64,000 nucleotides of DNA from CAYYIS01 sp964470965 (GTDB taxonomy: Bacteria; JAAXHH01; JABIQT01), in NCBI GenBank assembly GCA_964470965.1, contig CAYYIS010000017.1, forward strand, positions 25,619-89,618. Direction: 5' to 3'. A program made the position numbers and the translations under genes. This document shows, piece by piece, positions 8,336 to 17,366 of this stretch (its first letter is position 1; every line of letters starts with the position of its first letter). A model generated the notes under the pieces. That model did not search any database, was not told the DNA's origin, and was given only the letters and a program-made list of their open reading frames with translations.

Positions 8336-9319
8336 ATGTTTAAATACATTGTTATCCGTGTCCTCGGGATGTTCCCCACACTGTTGATCATCTCGATCAT
8401 CAGTTTTATACTCATACAATTGCCACCCGGCGATATCGTTACTTCCACTCTCAAAGATCTGGAACAACAGGGGCAGCCTGCATCGGAAGAACGGATTGCG
8501 GCTCTGCGGGCCATGTACCATCTGGATGATCCCATGCCAGTGCAATACCTGCGCTGGATCGGTGGATTCTTACGGGGAAACCTGGGATACTCGATCCGGT
8601 ACCAGCAACCCGTAAATCGGCTGATTTGGGAGCGGTTGGCGTTGACGGTCCTTATCGCCATCGCCAGCATTTTGTTTACCTGGGTGCTGGCTGTGCCCGC
8701 AGGGATTTATTCCGCTGTCCGACAGTACTCCATTACAGATTATACCCTTACAGTACTTGCTTTTCTGGGCATGGCGACTCCAAGTTTCATGATTGCCCTG
8801 GTTATGATGTATCTGGGCTATGAATGGTTCGGTATCTCCGTGGGCGGATTGTTTTCGCCGGAATTCATAGGTGCTCCTTGGAGCACGGGGCGATTTTGGG
8901 ACATGCTCCAGCATATTTGGGTACCGATGGTCATCCTCGGAATGAGCGGAACCGCTGGCACTATACGGGTATTGAGGGCCAATTTGCTGGACGAGATGAA
9001 CAAGCCATATGTTATCACCGCACGGGCGAAGGGAGTACATCCGATCCGTGTGATAGTCAAATACCCGGTCAGGTTGGCGATAAATCCTTTTATCAGCACC
9101 ATTGGCTGGATGCTCCCTGCCATATTTTCCGGATCGGCGATAATCTCAGTGGTTCTCGATCTGCCCACAACAGGACCACTTCTTCTGGATGCTTTGATGA
9201 GTCAGGACATGTATCTGGCAGGTAGTTTCATTATGATTTTAAGTACACTGACGGTAATCGGTACGCTGATATCAGATTTGATGCTGGCCGTGGTGGATCC
9301 CCGGATCAGATATGAGTAA
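8336..9319 (+). CDS. ABC transporter permease, DppB/OppB type
   Basis: This 327-residue inner-membrane permease has about six transmembrane segments. Its first segment begins at residue 5 and the periplasmic loop contains PPGDIV, as usual in DppB. The cytoplasmic EAA-like coupling loop is visible around YVITARAKGVHPIRVIVKYPVR, and the protein ends VVDPRIRYE, the standard DppB C-terminus. The start ATG 8336 comes 4 bases after the binding-protein stop; a longer in-frame reading overlaps that gene and is rejected. It partners the next permease, and no ATPase follows. Confidence 0.93.
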   Translation: MFKYIVIRVLGMFPTLLIISIISFILIQLPPGDIVTSTLKDLEQQGQPASEERIAALRAMYHLDDPMPVQYLRWIGGFLRGNLGYSIRYQQPVNRLIWERLALTVLIAIASILFTWVLAVPAGIYSAVRQYSITDYTLTVLAFLGMATPSFMIALVMMYLGYEWFGISVGGLFSPEFIGAPWSTGRFWDMLQHIWVPMVILGMSGTAGTIRVLRANLLDEMNKPYVITARAKGVHPIRVIVKYPVRLAINPFISTIGWMLPAIFSGSAIISVVLDLPTTGPLLLDALMSQDMYLAGSFIMILSTLTVIGTLISDLMLAVVDPRIRYE

Positions 9320-10427
9320 TCCCATCGGCCAAACGGCGTCCCACACCGTCGGGTCCGCATCTCAATGGCGTCTGATGTGGATCCGGTTTCGTAAACATAG
9401 GCTTGCTGTGGCGGCAGCGATCATCCTTGTTTTCTTCTACGCAGCCACTCTTTTTTGTGAATTCGTGGCCCCATACGGGGCGAATGACCGGAACGCACGG
9501 TACATTCAATCACCGCCTCAACGGTTACGGTTTATAGATCACAGGGGGCAATTTCATCTGAGACCCTTTGTATATGGGTATGACATCACGATCGACAAGA
9601 ACGCATGGCAGCGCATTTACCAGCCTGATCCGGAACAGATCCTTCCTGTCTTCTTTCTTGTCCGCGGGGTCGAATACCGGTTATGGGATACATTCGGCGG
9701 GGATATCCATTTATTCGGTACATCCGGTGAGGGTTACATCCACCTTCTGGGCACGGACAAGCTCGGAAGGGACATGTTCAGCCGTATCATGTATGGGGGG
9801 CGAATCTCTCTTACTATCGGATTGATTGGGGTTCTTCTCACCTTTGTGTTCGGTATCATCCTGGGAGGATTTGCCGGTTTCTATTCGGGTTGGGTTGATG
9901 GGGCCATTCAACGTTTCATAGAAGTGATTCAGAGTATTCCCCAGTTGCCTCTGTGGATGGCGCTGAGTGCGGCGCTTCCTCCGGACTGGTCCGGATTGAG
10001 TGTGTATTTTGGTATAACGGTCATTCTGTCCTTTCTCGGTTGGACCGGATTGGCCCGTGTGGTGCGCGGAAGGTTTTTATCCCTACGGGAAGAAGATTTT
10101 GTAACGGCAGCTAAATTATTAGGGGCTGGAAAATTACGCATCATTTTTCGCCATATGTTACCTTCTTTTATGAGCCATATAATCACAGCCGCGACAATGG
10201 CCGTTCCGGGAATGATTCTCGGGGAAACCGCTCTCAGTTTCCTGGGCATCGGTCTAAGGCCGCCTATTGTAAGCTGGGGCGTGTTATTACAGAAGGCACA
10301 AAATTATCAGGCCGTGGCCATGGCGCCATGGCTGCTGCTTCCAGGCGTTTTCGTTATCATTGTTGTCTTGGCTTTTAACCTGGTGGGGGATGGATTGCGT
10401 GATGCGGCCGATCCCTACCATAAGTAA
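9312..10427 (+). CDS. ABC transporter permease, DppC/OppC type
   Basis: This 371-residue permease overlaps the previous gene by 8 bases (ATGAGTAA). TM1 lies near residues 33-55. It is followed by an enlarged periplasmic loop (about residues 58-145) that ends in the conserved HLLGTDKLGRDMFSRIMYGGR signature of DppC. The coupling loop FVTAAKLLGAGKLRIIFRH and the terminal LVGDGLRDAADP are typical. It is longer than E. coli DppC (300 residues) because of the loop, a variation seen in many OppC homologues. Together with the two preceding genes it forms an importer that lacks local DppD/DppF ATPases and presumably borrows them from elsewhere. Confidence 0.93.
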   Translation: MSNPIGQTASHTVGSASQWRLMWIRFRKHRLAVAAAIILVFFYAATLFCEFVAPYGANDRNARYIQSPPQRLRFIDHRGQFHLRPFVYGYDITIDKNAWQRIYQPDPEQILPVFFLVRGVEYRLWDTFGGDIHLFGTSGEGYIHLLGTDKLGRDMFSRIMYGGRISLTIGLIGVLLTFVFGIILGGFAGFYSGWVDGAIQRFIEVIQSIPQLPLWMALSAALPPDWSGLSVYFGITVILSFLGWTGLARVVRGRFLSLREEDFVTAAKLLGAGKLRIIFRHMLPSFMSHIITAATMAVPGMILGETALSFLGIGLRPPIVSWGVLLQKAQNYQAVAMAPWLLLPGVFVIIVVLAFNLVGDGLRDAADPYHK

Positions 10428-10442
10428 GATCGGGAGTTCATC

Positions 10443-11333
10443 TTGACCTCCGAAATAAAGCACCATCCGATTACGACTTCAGGTTTCGGGAGAGAATTGA
10501 TCGATTTAGATATCAACGGACTGGAAGAAATAGATCGTAAAGTGGTTCTCGATCAGTATCACGATTCCGGTGGATTGCTGCTGATACGCAACCAGAATCA
10601 CCTTCCGCCGGCTGCTTTGTCGGATTTTGTATCGATATTTGGTCACGTTGAGCAGAACGAAAAATATAACCCGGACTTCCTGTTGTCCGGGCACCCGGAG
10701 ATTCTTAAGATTGGTAATGTTAAAGACAAAGGGGCATATGCAGCCCTCTTCGTTCAGGCAGATCCTCCACCGTTGCTTTGGCACACGGACGACTCTTTCC
10801 GGCATCCTCAGCCAATTGGATCCTGCCTTTACTGTGTAAACACCCCGCCCGTCGGTGGCGAAACCGGCTTCGCAGGGATGACGGCAGCGTATGAGTCTTT
10901 GAGCCGGGAAATGCAAAGTAAGCTAGAAACATTAACAGCGGTGCATTCGTATAACCATCTCAATGAGATGCTTCGACATAAAAACCCACACCGTCCTCCT
11001 TTGAGCGAGGAGCTTAAGCGTGAAATGCCCCCCATAAAACGTCCGCTTGTCGCGCAGCATCCGGAGACGGGAGGCAAGGCACTCTATATTCCACTGTGCC
11101 ACATTGAAAAATTAGTCGGTGTGGATGAGAAGGAGGGCAGGGAATTACTGGGAGGTCTTTTGGAGCATGCCACGGGCCCAGATTTCGCTTATATGCATAA
11201 ATGGAAGCCTGGAGACGTTGTGGTATGGGACAATCGGGCTGCTTTGCATGCTCCCTCGCCATTTGACGATGAAAGACATGTCCGGTTGATGTATCGATTG
11301 ACCTTCGGTGGGAAGCAATTGGTGGGGTTCTAA
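10443..11333 (+). CDS. TauD/TfdA-family Fe(II)/2-oxoglutarate dioxygenase
   Basis: This 296-residue non-heme iron dioxygenase has the His-x-Asp iron motif at H114/D116 (WHTDDSF). The distal His lies in NRAALHAPSPF and the 2-oxoglutarate-binding Arg in RHVRLMYR, all in TauD order. Such enzymes oxidatively cleave or hydroxylate small organics such as taurine or other sulfonates. The start is TTG at 10443, preceded by GGGAG. It follows the DppC permease by 15 bases, so it may act on the imported compound, although the real substrate is unknown. It is the last gene of the 6379-11333 operon. Confidence 0.88.
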   Translation: MTSEIKHHPITTSGFGRELIDLDINGLEEIDRKVVLDQYHDSGGLLLIRNQNHLPPAALSDFVSIFGHVEQNEKYNPDFLLSGHPEILKIGNVKDKGAYAALFVQADPPPLLWHTDDSFRHPQPIGSCLYCVNTPPVGGETGFAGMTAAYESLSREMQSKLETLTAVHSYNHLNEMLRHKNPHRPPLSEELKREMPPIKRPLVAQHPETGGKALYIPLCHIEKLVGVDEKEGRELLGGLLEHATGPDFAYMHKWKPGDVVVWDNRAALHAPSPFDDERHVRLMYRLTFGGKQLVGF

Positions 11334-11664
11334 TGGAGAGGGTGGTGCTCCGGTTGCCCATTCCTTCATTATTATTCTCAATTCCGGATACGCGTTAGCC
11401 GGGGCCTGGCAGGTATAGTGGTCAGCCAAAACATAATCGGTCGTTTCTGCACGCCATGGTGTCTGTTGTTCTTACCTGAATGGGAAATTTCGCTCAAAGC
11501 TTTCGCAATCCTGCCCCCTGTGTCTGTTCCCTGCTCTTCAATGGTTATCCCTGGTTTTACGTGGCGCCTATCGGATGCTTATGCCAGGCGTGAAAGGCAT
11601 TGCGGGTGTTCTGCACCACATACACCGTCAGGATGTGTGTACGGTACAGAGTTTAATAAAAGAA
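11334..11664. other. Intergenic region between convergent genes
   Basis: About 330 bases separate the converging TauD-like and propeller/CehA genes. No coding frame, repeat or clear intrinsic terminator hairpin was recognised. Confidence 0.4.
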
Positions 11665-14178
11665 TTATTTTGCAAGTTCCTCGTAGACTGCCCGTGCATC
11701 TATGAACTGACCTATCACATGGTTGCGTTCATCTTGTGATCGCCAGCCGGGATGTACCTCTGCCATTTGAATTAACCGATTGATCCATTGTACAAAATAG
11801 TGTGCCGAACCCCTATCCCGTATGGGCTGGTCTCCGACGTATACCCGAATGGCATTTGTCGTGGCCTGCGGATATCCGTCGTCTATGGGATGTGTGGGCT
11901 GGTCGGCTTCTACCTGCAACGTATACCACCCGCTTGAAGTAACATCCAGCCCCAGGGTAAACGCCGCTGCACGATTACCGCTGTCCAGTGGAATCCTTTC
12001 GACTATCTGGCCGTTTCTATAAATTACTGCCCGGTCCAGGGGCACAATGCTCTGCACCTTTCCTTTGAGCGTTATTTTACCGCCGTCCTCGGGTAAACGA
12101 ACCACCTCACCGGGCAACTTACCGTCTATGGTGAACGTAGGCAATGGACCATTCGTAACGATCGTGTGGCCTTTCCGAAGTCCCGCCATCCAGTTGTCCC
12201 AACTCAATGGCCTGTCGCCCAGGTATACATAGGTACGTACCTGTCCCACGATCGCAGTCCGATAGAGATTGCTGATGGAGTCCTCTCCACCGGTGGGTAT
12301 AATCTGAAAGTCGTTATTCAACATATGGTGCCATACGATGTAAGCTGCATGGTTGGCAGTGGACATTTCCAATGCTTCCACTGTCCCAAATGCCGCATCA
12401 ACCGGAAATGCCTTGGCGCCTCCGAGGGAAGGGTTGTCACCGCTGTTAGGATCGTTTTCACCGGAAAACGGATGAACATATCCACGAAAGGCGCCCTGTT
12501 TTCCGGCAAGACGGAATACCTCCGTATTCGTCGGATGCAGGCTGTGGATGGCCGTACCCTCATATCCCGAAGCAAAGGGCGACAGCAGATGTTCTTTCAG
12601 ATCGAGTAAGAAAACATGTCCGTGGAAAGCGGGCCGGTATTCTTCACCTACATGAAGAACCCGTTCGGAGGTTGACACCGGATCTACGCCACCCGTAAAA
12701 AATTGATAATCGAGAATACGGTTGTCTTTGTTAGCCACCAGCTCATTCACCACGGCCTGATCCTCTGCTTCGGACATGAACATCAGATTTTCAAGCGTGT
12801 TATGAAGGTCGCCTGCATAATTCATATGCACATGGGAGCTGCCGCTGTACCAACCCTGCTCCGGCATATCGGTCATACGCCTCAGGGACAGGGACAATGA
12901 GGTGGTTTTTTCCTCCAGAATTTCAACCTTCGCCGAATCAGGCCAGTATTCAAACCCTTTAACAGCCTCTATAGACACCTGTCCCACAGGCACTTCCATC
13001 GTGAATTCACCGTTGGAATGAAAAAAATGTTCATTCAGGCGCCCCACCCGGTGGTAGTGCCCATCAGGCGCATAGGACTTATGGTCGGAAGCTACCGCGT
13101 ACACTCGCGCGGGTGTGGCCTTTCCGGTTGCGTCGTCGATGATAGTGACTGCGATCCTGCCATGCGGGGTCCGCCAGTTTTTTTCTGTGATGACTACATC
13201 GGTGATCTGCCCTCCCACCGTATCGAACAGTTTAATCTGGGGAACGCCGCGTTCGTTGGAAAGAAAAGCGATCCTGCTTCCATCCGGTGACCACCGCGGA
13301 TGAAAATGATCCCATTCTCCGAACGTGATTTTGTACGGGTGTCCGCCCTCTGTTGGCAGCATGTAGAGTTGATTATATTGGCCGCCGGCATGTGAACTGT
13401 ACACGAAACGTGACCCATCCGGTGACCAGTCAGGACGTGTTCGATACAGTGTCTGTTCGTTATGTATCATTCGGGCTCTGGTGATACCGTTCTGTTCCGC
13501 GGGCATCCGCCATACAGCACCAGATCCCAACGGGATACCCCGGTTGCTGAGGAACATGATCTCTTGGCCATCGGGTGACCAGGCCGGCTGGATATACAGG
13601 TCGTGATCCGAAAAATAAAGACGGCGTTTTCCAAAGTTGTTATCCTGAGTCAATGGTACGGCATCGCCTATTGCGCGGCCGTCTTTCACCGATTGGATAT
13701 AGATGTTGTAGTATCCCGTGGGTTCGGTTGAAACATATGCCAGGCGGGAACCGTCAGGTGACCATGCAGGATCGAGAAACAGGTGCTCCCCGGCTTTCAA
13801 AGGTGCCGATAATCCGGTTTCCACATTTAGAATCATCAGGTCGATCGTCTGTCCATCTGTTTCTGCGGTGTAGGCGATCCATTTCCCATCGGGTGACCAG
13901 GCAGGTGAGGAATCGTAAGTTGAATTTTCGGTCAGTGCCTCGGCAATACCGGTGCCTACCTTTGAGCGCCATATGGATCCATGCATCGCAAACGCCAGCC
14001 ACGCCCCGTCCGGTGACCATGCCGGCCAGCGGGGACTTTCCGGTGAGGGCGGAGGCAGATAATAGTTGTGCATGTAGTTTCCTCCTGTCCGGGCCGCAGG
14101 AAACGACTGTGCGGATGTAGATCCGGGTAGGAGAAAAAAGACCAGCGTGGCGATAACAAGGAAGCGGTATGAAAGCAT
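11665..14178 (-). CDS. Secreted TolB-type beta-propeller fused to CehA/McbA-like metallohydrolase domain
   Basis: This 837-residue exported protein has a signal peptide (residues 1-24, hydrophobic core then STSAQS). Residues about 50-330 hold six PD40/TolB repeats, each with the WSPDG signature (for example PAWSPDGKW, PRWSPDGSR). The second half, from about residue 430, matches CehA/McbA-type hydrolases of the PHP-like metallo-dependent superfamily. It contains SGSSHVHMNYAGD, HGHVFLLDL, YVHPF and TGGEDS, which supply His/Asp/Glu metal ligands. A C-terminal beta-rich domain follows. The start ATG 14178 has GGAG 7 bases upstream. It lies 27 bases after the PhyH gene, likely in one transcript. 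It probably hydrolyses a phosphodiester or carbamate-like bond in the periplasm; the substrate is unknown. Confidence 0.8.
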   Translation of the reverse strand: MLSYRFLVIATLVFFLLPGSTSAQSFPAARTGGNYMHNYYLPPPSPESPRWPAWSPDGAWLAFAMHGSIWRSKVGTGIAEALTENSTYDSSPAWSPDGKWIAYTAETDGQTIDLMILNVETGLSAPLKAGEHLFLDPAWSPDGSRLAYVSTEPTGYYNIYIQSVKDGRAIGDAVPLTQDNNFGKRRLYFSDHDLYIQPAWSPDGQEIMFLSNRGIPLGSGAVWRMPAEQNGITRARMIHNEQTLYRTRPDWSPDGSRFVYSSHAGGQYNQLYMLPTEGGHPYKITFGEWDHFHPRWSPDGSRIAFLSNERGVPQIKLFDTVGGQITDVVITEKNWRTPHGRIAVTIIDDATGKATPARVYAVASDHKSYAPDGHYHRVGRLNEHFFHSNGEFTMEVPVGQVSIEAVKGFEYWPDSAKVEILEEKTTSLSLSLRRMTDMPEQGWYSGSSHVHMNYAGDLHNTLENLMFMSEAEDQAVVNELVANKDNRILDYQFFTGGVDPVSTSERVLHVGEEYRPAFHGHVFLLDLKEHLLSPFASGYEGTAIHSLHPTNTEVFRLAGKQGAFRGYVHPFSGENDPNSGDNPSLGGAKAFPVDAAFGTVEALEMSTANHAAYIVWHHMLNNDFQIIPTGGEDSISNLYRTAIVGQVRTYVYLGDRPLSWDNWMAGLRKGHTIVTNGPLPTFTIDGKLPGEVVRLPEDGGKITLKGKVQSIVPLDRAVIYRNGQIVERIPLDSGNRAAAFTLGLDVTSSGWYTLQVEADQPTHPIDDGYPQATTNAIRVYVGDQPIRDRGSAHYFVQWINRLIQMAEVHPGWRSQDERNHVIGQFIDARAVYEELAK

Positions 14179-14205
14179 ATTGGCACTCCGCGGTGAGTTG
14201 CTGCA

Positions 14206-14958
14206 TTAATCAATTTCTATCGATATTTCCTGGTTCAACCGTTCATTTTCTGATAGTGCCTCCGATGTGGTGTAGTGAAGAATCACCGCACGGCGCCAGG
14301 TATCGGTCAGGTTGACCTGGCTTTTGTGGAGCGTACATCCGTGGTGAAATATGACCGAACCCGCAGGAACCGGACAATAGACCGGATCGGCCAACCGGAT
14401 GCCGTCTACAACTGGCTCATGGTGGACGGGGCGGTTTGGATCGGATGTGATATCGAAGATGCCGTGTTTATGTGATCCCGGCACATAACACATACACCCG
14501 TTTTCTTCGGTCGCATTGTCCAGGGCGCACCAGGCTGTCACAAGCGCATCCACGGGGCGCACCTTGAAATAACTCTGATCCTGGTGGAGAGGTTTTTCCT
14601 GGCCTCCAGGCGGCTTCAGCAACATCTGGTCACGGAAAAGTTTTACACGACCACCCAGCAGTCCTCGGACGATTTCAAGTATCTTGGGATGCTGGGCAAA
14701 CGCCCGGAATACGGGATCGAAACGGACCATGAACGCGGTTCCCCGTACCGTACGGTTTTTGGCATTTATTCCTGCTTTATCCTTAAAAGTATCTCCCTCC
14801 CGGCCTACCGATACACCCGGGGGGGCTTTCGAGGGATCGGCGACCACTTCATCGGTCCGCTGGCTGACCGCTTCCATTTCGCCACTTGTCATGAGGTTCT
14901 CTACCACGAGGTAGCCGTTATCCGTAAAGAATTCCTTCATGTCGCGATGGATTGGCAT
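14206..14958 (-). CDS. Phytanoyl-CoA dioxygenase (PhyH) family protein
   Basis: This 250-residue Fe(II)/2-oxoglutarate oxygenase has iron ligands H125-x-D127 in PLHQDQSYF, a distal His211 in TLHKSQVN and a 2-oxoglutarate Arg at WRRAVILHY. An N-terminal segment FFTDNGYLVVENLM is the usual PhyH opening. ATG 14958 follows AAGGTGA at suitable spacing. It is the first gene of a two-gene unit with the propeller/CehA fusion. Bacterial PhyH proteins hydroxylate diverse small molecules, and no specific substrate can be assigned. Confidence 0.9.
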   Translation of the reverse strand: MPIHRDMKEFFTDNGYLVVENLMTSGEMEAVSQRTDEVVADPSKAPPGVSVGREGDTFKDKAGINAKNRTVRGTAFMVRFDPVFRAFAQHPKILEIVRGLLGGRVKLFRDQMLLKPPGGQEKPLHQDQSYFKVRPVDALVTAWCALDNATEENGCMCYVPGSHKHGIFDITSDPNRPVHHEPVVDGIRLADPVYCPVPAGSVIFHHGCTLHKSQVNLTDTWRRAVILHYTTSEALSENERLNQEISIEID

Positions 14959-15185
14959 ATCTTAAAGTCACCTTGTGGAATGTGGGGTAAAATCAGACAG
15001 GGCGAATCCGCAAAGTGAAGTTGCGAAGCCCTGTGATTGATACTGGTCTGATTGCCTGGATACGGCAGATTAAACGGGAACTCCGTTCCGCGAACATCTG
15101 GAACGCCCTGTCTTGTTCTGGTCGGATCGTTTAAGTGTGCCAAGCGGGATCAACCATCGGACGGCCAGCGGCAGGAGCTTCAATT

Positions 15186-15214
15186 AAGATATTATTGGCA
15201 TGGTGACATGTCAA
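15186..15214 (-). promoter_or_regulatory. Sigma-70-type promoter for the PhyH-propeller/CehA unit
   Basis: On the - strand, TTGACA (15214-15209) is followed after 17 bases by TATCTT (15191-15186). The -35 is perfect and the -10 weaker. A start near 15179 leaves a leader of about 220 bases before the PhyH ATG. The rest of the 14959-15341 gap shows no gene. Confidence 0.45.
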
Positions 15215-15341
15215 CGAAAACGACTGGCCGTTTATATTTAAGGAACTACGAAACAAATACTGCTTGTACTGATCGGCAGACCTCCTATCTTCTCTAATCC
15301 GATTGAGGCCGTTTCACAATTTATCAGCACGCCGATTTTCT

Positions 15342-16547
15342 ATGTTGACCTTCCAAAATTCCCTGAAAGAGCTGTTTAGCAGCCGTTTTAAAATCCTCTG
15401 GATTTCCTCTTTTCTTATTGGTGTTCTGGATGCTCCGATGCAGGCGCTGCTCGCCGTGTATGTGGAAGCCGAAATTGAAGGAACGCCTTTGCTGTCAGCC
15501 GGACTGCGGTCTACTTTCTTACTTCTGGGTGGGCTCTTCGCAATTCCAGCAGGCACCTTATGTGATAAGATCGGTACCAAGACTACCTTTATTCTGGGTT
15601 CTACCGGAACCCTAGTCGCCGGTTTCGTGTTTCTCGTTCACAGGCCCGACCTGCTGTTTCTTCTGTGCCTGTATATCGGTGTCGCGACGGGTTTCAGCAC
15701 CACGGCGGGACAGACCTACCTGATTCATGCCGCACCGAGATCGAGTCTGGGCCTTGGTTCCGCGGCATTTTTTATGGGGATGACACTCGGTTCCGCGACT
15801 GGAAGTCGTCTTGCAGGAATGGTGGTGGATACGTGGGGATTCGAGACGATGGGAGGTGCGATGGTGATTCTAACTTCCTTAGTGCTCTTGGGTACGGCCT
15901 TGTTGATGCCGGAAATCAGGGAAGATGTGAATCCATCTAAAGAGAAAGGATCTGCCTGGGGAGAGTATCTCGTGCTGCTCAAAAGGCGGGACGTGCGTCT
16001 TCTTGTTTCCGTCCGGTTTTTGCCTACCTGTTACTGGGGGGCGGCAACGTTACTGATCCCTCTTCTGATTTTCCGGGCGACCGGACAGGTTTCTGCGGCA
16101 GCGAATTACCTGGCTGTAAGTCTCGTTATCGCTACCGGGTGCCAACTTCTGGTAGGGCGCCTCGCAGATACATTCGGTCCGAGGGTCCCGACCCTTACAG
16201 CCAGCACCTGTGTCGCGCTGAGTGCAATCGGTACGGGCTTGTGCGCCGAGTCCGTGACCGGGCTTTACTTTTTTGGCATTACGGGAACGGCCGCGGCCTG
16301 GTCCGTCTCTACCATGATGCCCCGGATAATCGATTTAATTACAAGCCCGGGTGAAAGAGGGCGGGTGGTGGGAATGGCCCATCTTGGATGGAGTCTCGCT
16401 ATGTTGACGGGCTCGCTATGGGGTGGGCGGGCGGTTGAATGGCACCCAGGCCTGCCGTTTTATGCAGTCTCGATCGGATGCGTCCTGACAGTGATATTCC
16501 TGTATGTGCTATTCAAACGTATAGCCGGCAGGGAACTCGCAGTTTGA
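15342..16547 (+). CDS. Major facilitator superfamily transporter
   Basis: This 401-residue membrane protein has about 12 transmembrane segments in two six-helix halves. The first cytoplasmic loop carries GTLCDKIGTKTT, the MFS loop 2-3 signature (G-x-x-x-D-x-x-G), and the second half repeats it as VGRLADTFGPRVPT. The overall shape is that of a drug or small-solute exporter. ATG 15342 is preferred; an in-frame TTG at 15303 would add 13 residues, and neither has a clear ribosome-binding site. Its TGA stop directly abuts the stop of the convergent PhyH gene. The substrate is unknown. Confidence 0.88.
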   Translation: MLTFQNSLKELFSSRFKILWISSFLIGVLDAPMQALLAVYVEAEIEGTPLLSAGLRSTFLLLGGLFAIPAGTLCDKIGTKTTFILGSTGTLVAGFVFLVHRPDLLFLLCLYIGVATGFSTTAGQTYLIHAAPRSSLGLGSAAFFMGMTLGSATGSRLAGMVVDTWGFETMGGAMVILTSLVLLGTALLMPEIREDVNPSKEKGSAWGEYLVLLKRRDVRLLVSVRFLPTCYWGAATLLIPLLIFRATGQVSAAANYLAVSLVIATGCQLLVGRLADTFGPRVPTLTASTCVALSAIGTGLCAESVTGLYFFGITGTAAAWSVSTMMPRIIDLITSPGERGRVVGMAHLGWSLAMLTGSLWGGRAVEWHPGLPFYAVSIGCVLTVIFLYVLFKRIAGRELAV

Positions 16548-16561
16548 TCATCCTGCGAGTT
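16534..16561. terminator. Hairpin spanning two abutting convergent stop codons
   Basis: AACTCGCAG (16534-16542) is the exact reverse complement of CTGCGAGTT (16553-16561), giving a 9-bp stem with a 10-base loop. The loop contains TGATCA, in which both convergent genes terminate (+ stop 16545-16547, - stop 16550-16548). No T-run follows on either strand, so it is not a classical intrinsic terminator, but its position suggests a bidirectional transcript end or stabilising hairpin. Confidence 0.5.
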
Positions 16562-17360
16562 TGAGTGCCGCATCGACCTCCCGGTCCCAGGTTCCGGTGA
16601 CGAGAGTTCCATACTCCTGAACACCACCTGATGCGCGGGGACCGGTCAGGTACGGACGATAATCTCTACCTTCAGCGACTAAGTCTTTTTCTGCATAGTC
16701 CGCATGCAGAAAATGAAAGGCCACACCGGCCCGCTCTTTTTGAGTTCTGTTGGGACCTGTACAATGGGCCGTGCCATAGCAGAAGAATATAACGCTGCCG
16801 GCAGGAAGTTCAATGGCTACCGCATTTTCTTCGGGCGGATTGCACCTTATGTGGTGGTCACTGTAGGGATCCCGTCCGTGTTCGTATAATTCGTGATAGC
16901 TCCCCGGAACCACACGCAAGGTGCCGTTTGCTATCGTAGCGTCATGGACGGCGATCCACATGGCCGTTCCTTTCATCGGGTCCGAAATCTTGAAATAGGC
17001 ATTGTCCTGATGCCAGCTGGTACCCATACCGTCCCCACCCGGTTTCAGGAACACCTGGTCGAGGTGCAGAATGTGCGGGTCACCGATCAGTTCGGAGACG
17101 GCTGACACAACCTTGGGATGAAACGGCAGCGCCCGAAAAAACGTACTGTGGCTGTACATGGGGCACAACTGCAGATTTCGCAGCTTCGAGGCAGGTGTTT
17201 TGCCATCACCGTCGGTCGCAACGTTCCTGAGTTTACCTATTTCTTTAAGCCTGGATACCTCTGCCTGTATGGCAGCGGTTTCACGATCATTGAAGAGACC
17301 GATCTTTTCCACAAACCCCGTTTCTGAATAGGACGCCACTTCATTATCTGAAAAAATCAT
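16548..17360 (-). CDS. Phytanoyl-CoA dioxygenase (PhyH) family protein
   Basis: This 270-residue Fe(II)/2-oxoglutarate oxygenase has iron ligands H117-x-D119 in SWHQDNAYF, a distal His199 in GTAHCTGPN, Arg210 (ERAGVAFHF) for 2-oxoglutarate, and the PhyH middle signature LRVVPGSYHE. ATG 17360 lies downstream of CAGGAG. It is the last gene of a five-gene - strand operon, separated by only 6 bases from the lipoprotein gene before it. It is not closely similar to the PhyH protein at 14206, so it is unlikely to be a recent duplicate. The substrate is unknown. Confidence 0.9.
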   Translation of the reverse strand: MIFSDNEVASYSETGFVEKIGLFNDRETAAIQAEVSRLKEIGKLRNVATDGDGKTPASKLRNLQLCPMYSHSTFFRALPFHPKVVSAVSELIGDPHILHLDQVFLKPGGDGMGTSWHQDNAYFKISDPMKGTAMWIAVHDATIANGTLRVVPGSYHELYEHGRDPYSDHHIRCNPPEENAVAIELPAGSVIFFCYGTAHCTGPNRTQKERAGVAFHFLHADYAEKDLVAEGRDYRPYLTGPRASGGVQEYGTLVTGTWDREVDAALKLAG

Positions 17361-17366
17361 TTGATT

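Noticed and set aside
7915..8670. A 251-residue open frame on the - strand.
   Set aside because: It is antisense to the end of the binding protein and start of the DppB-type permease; composition is shadow-like.
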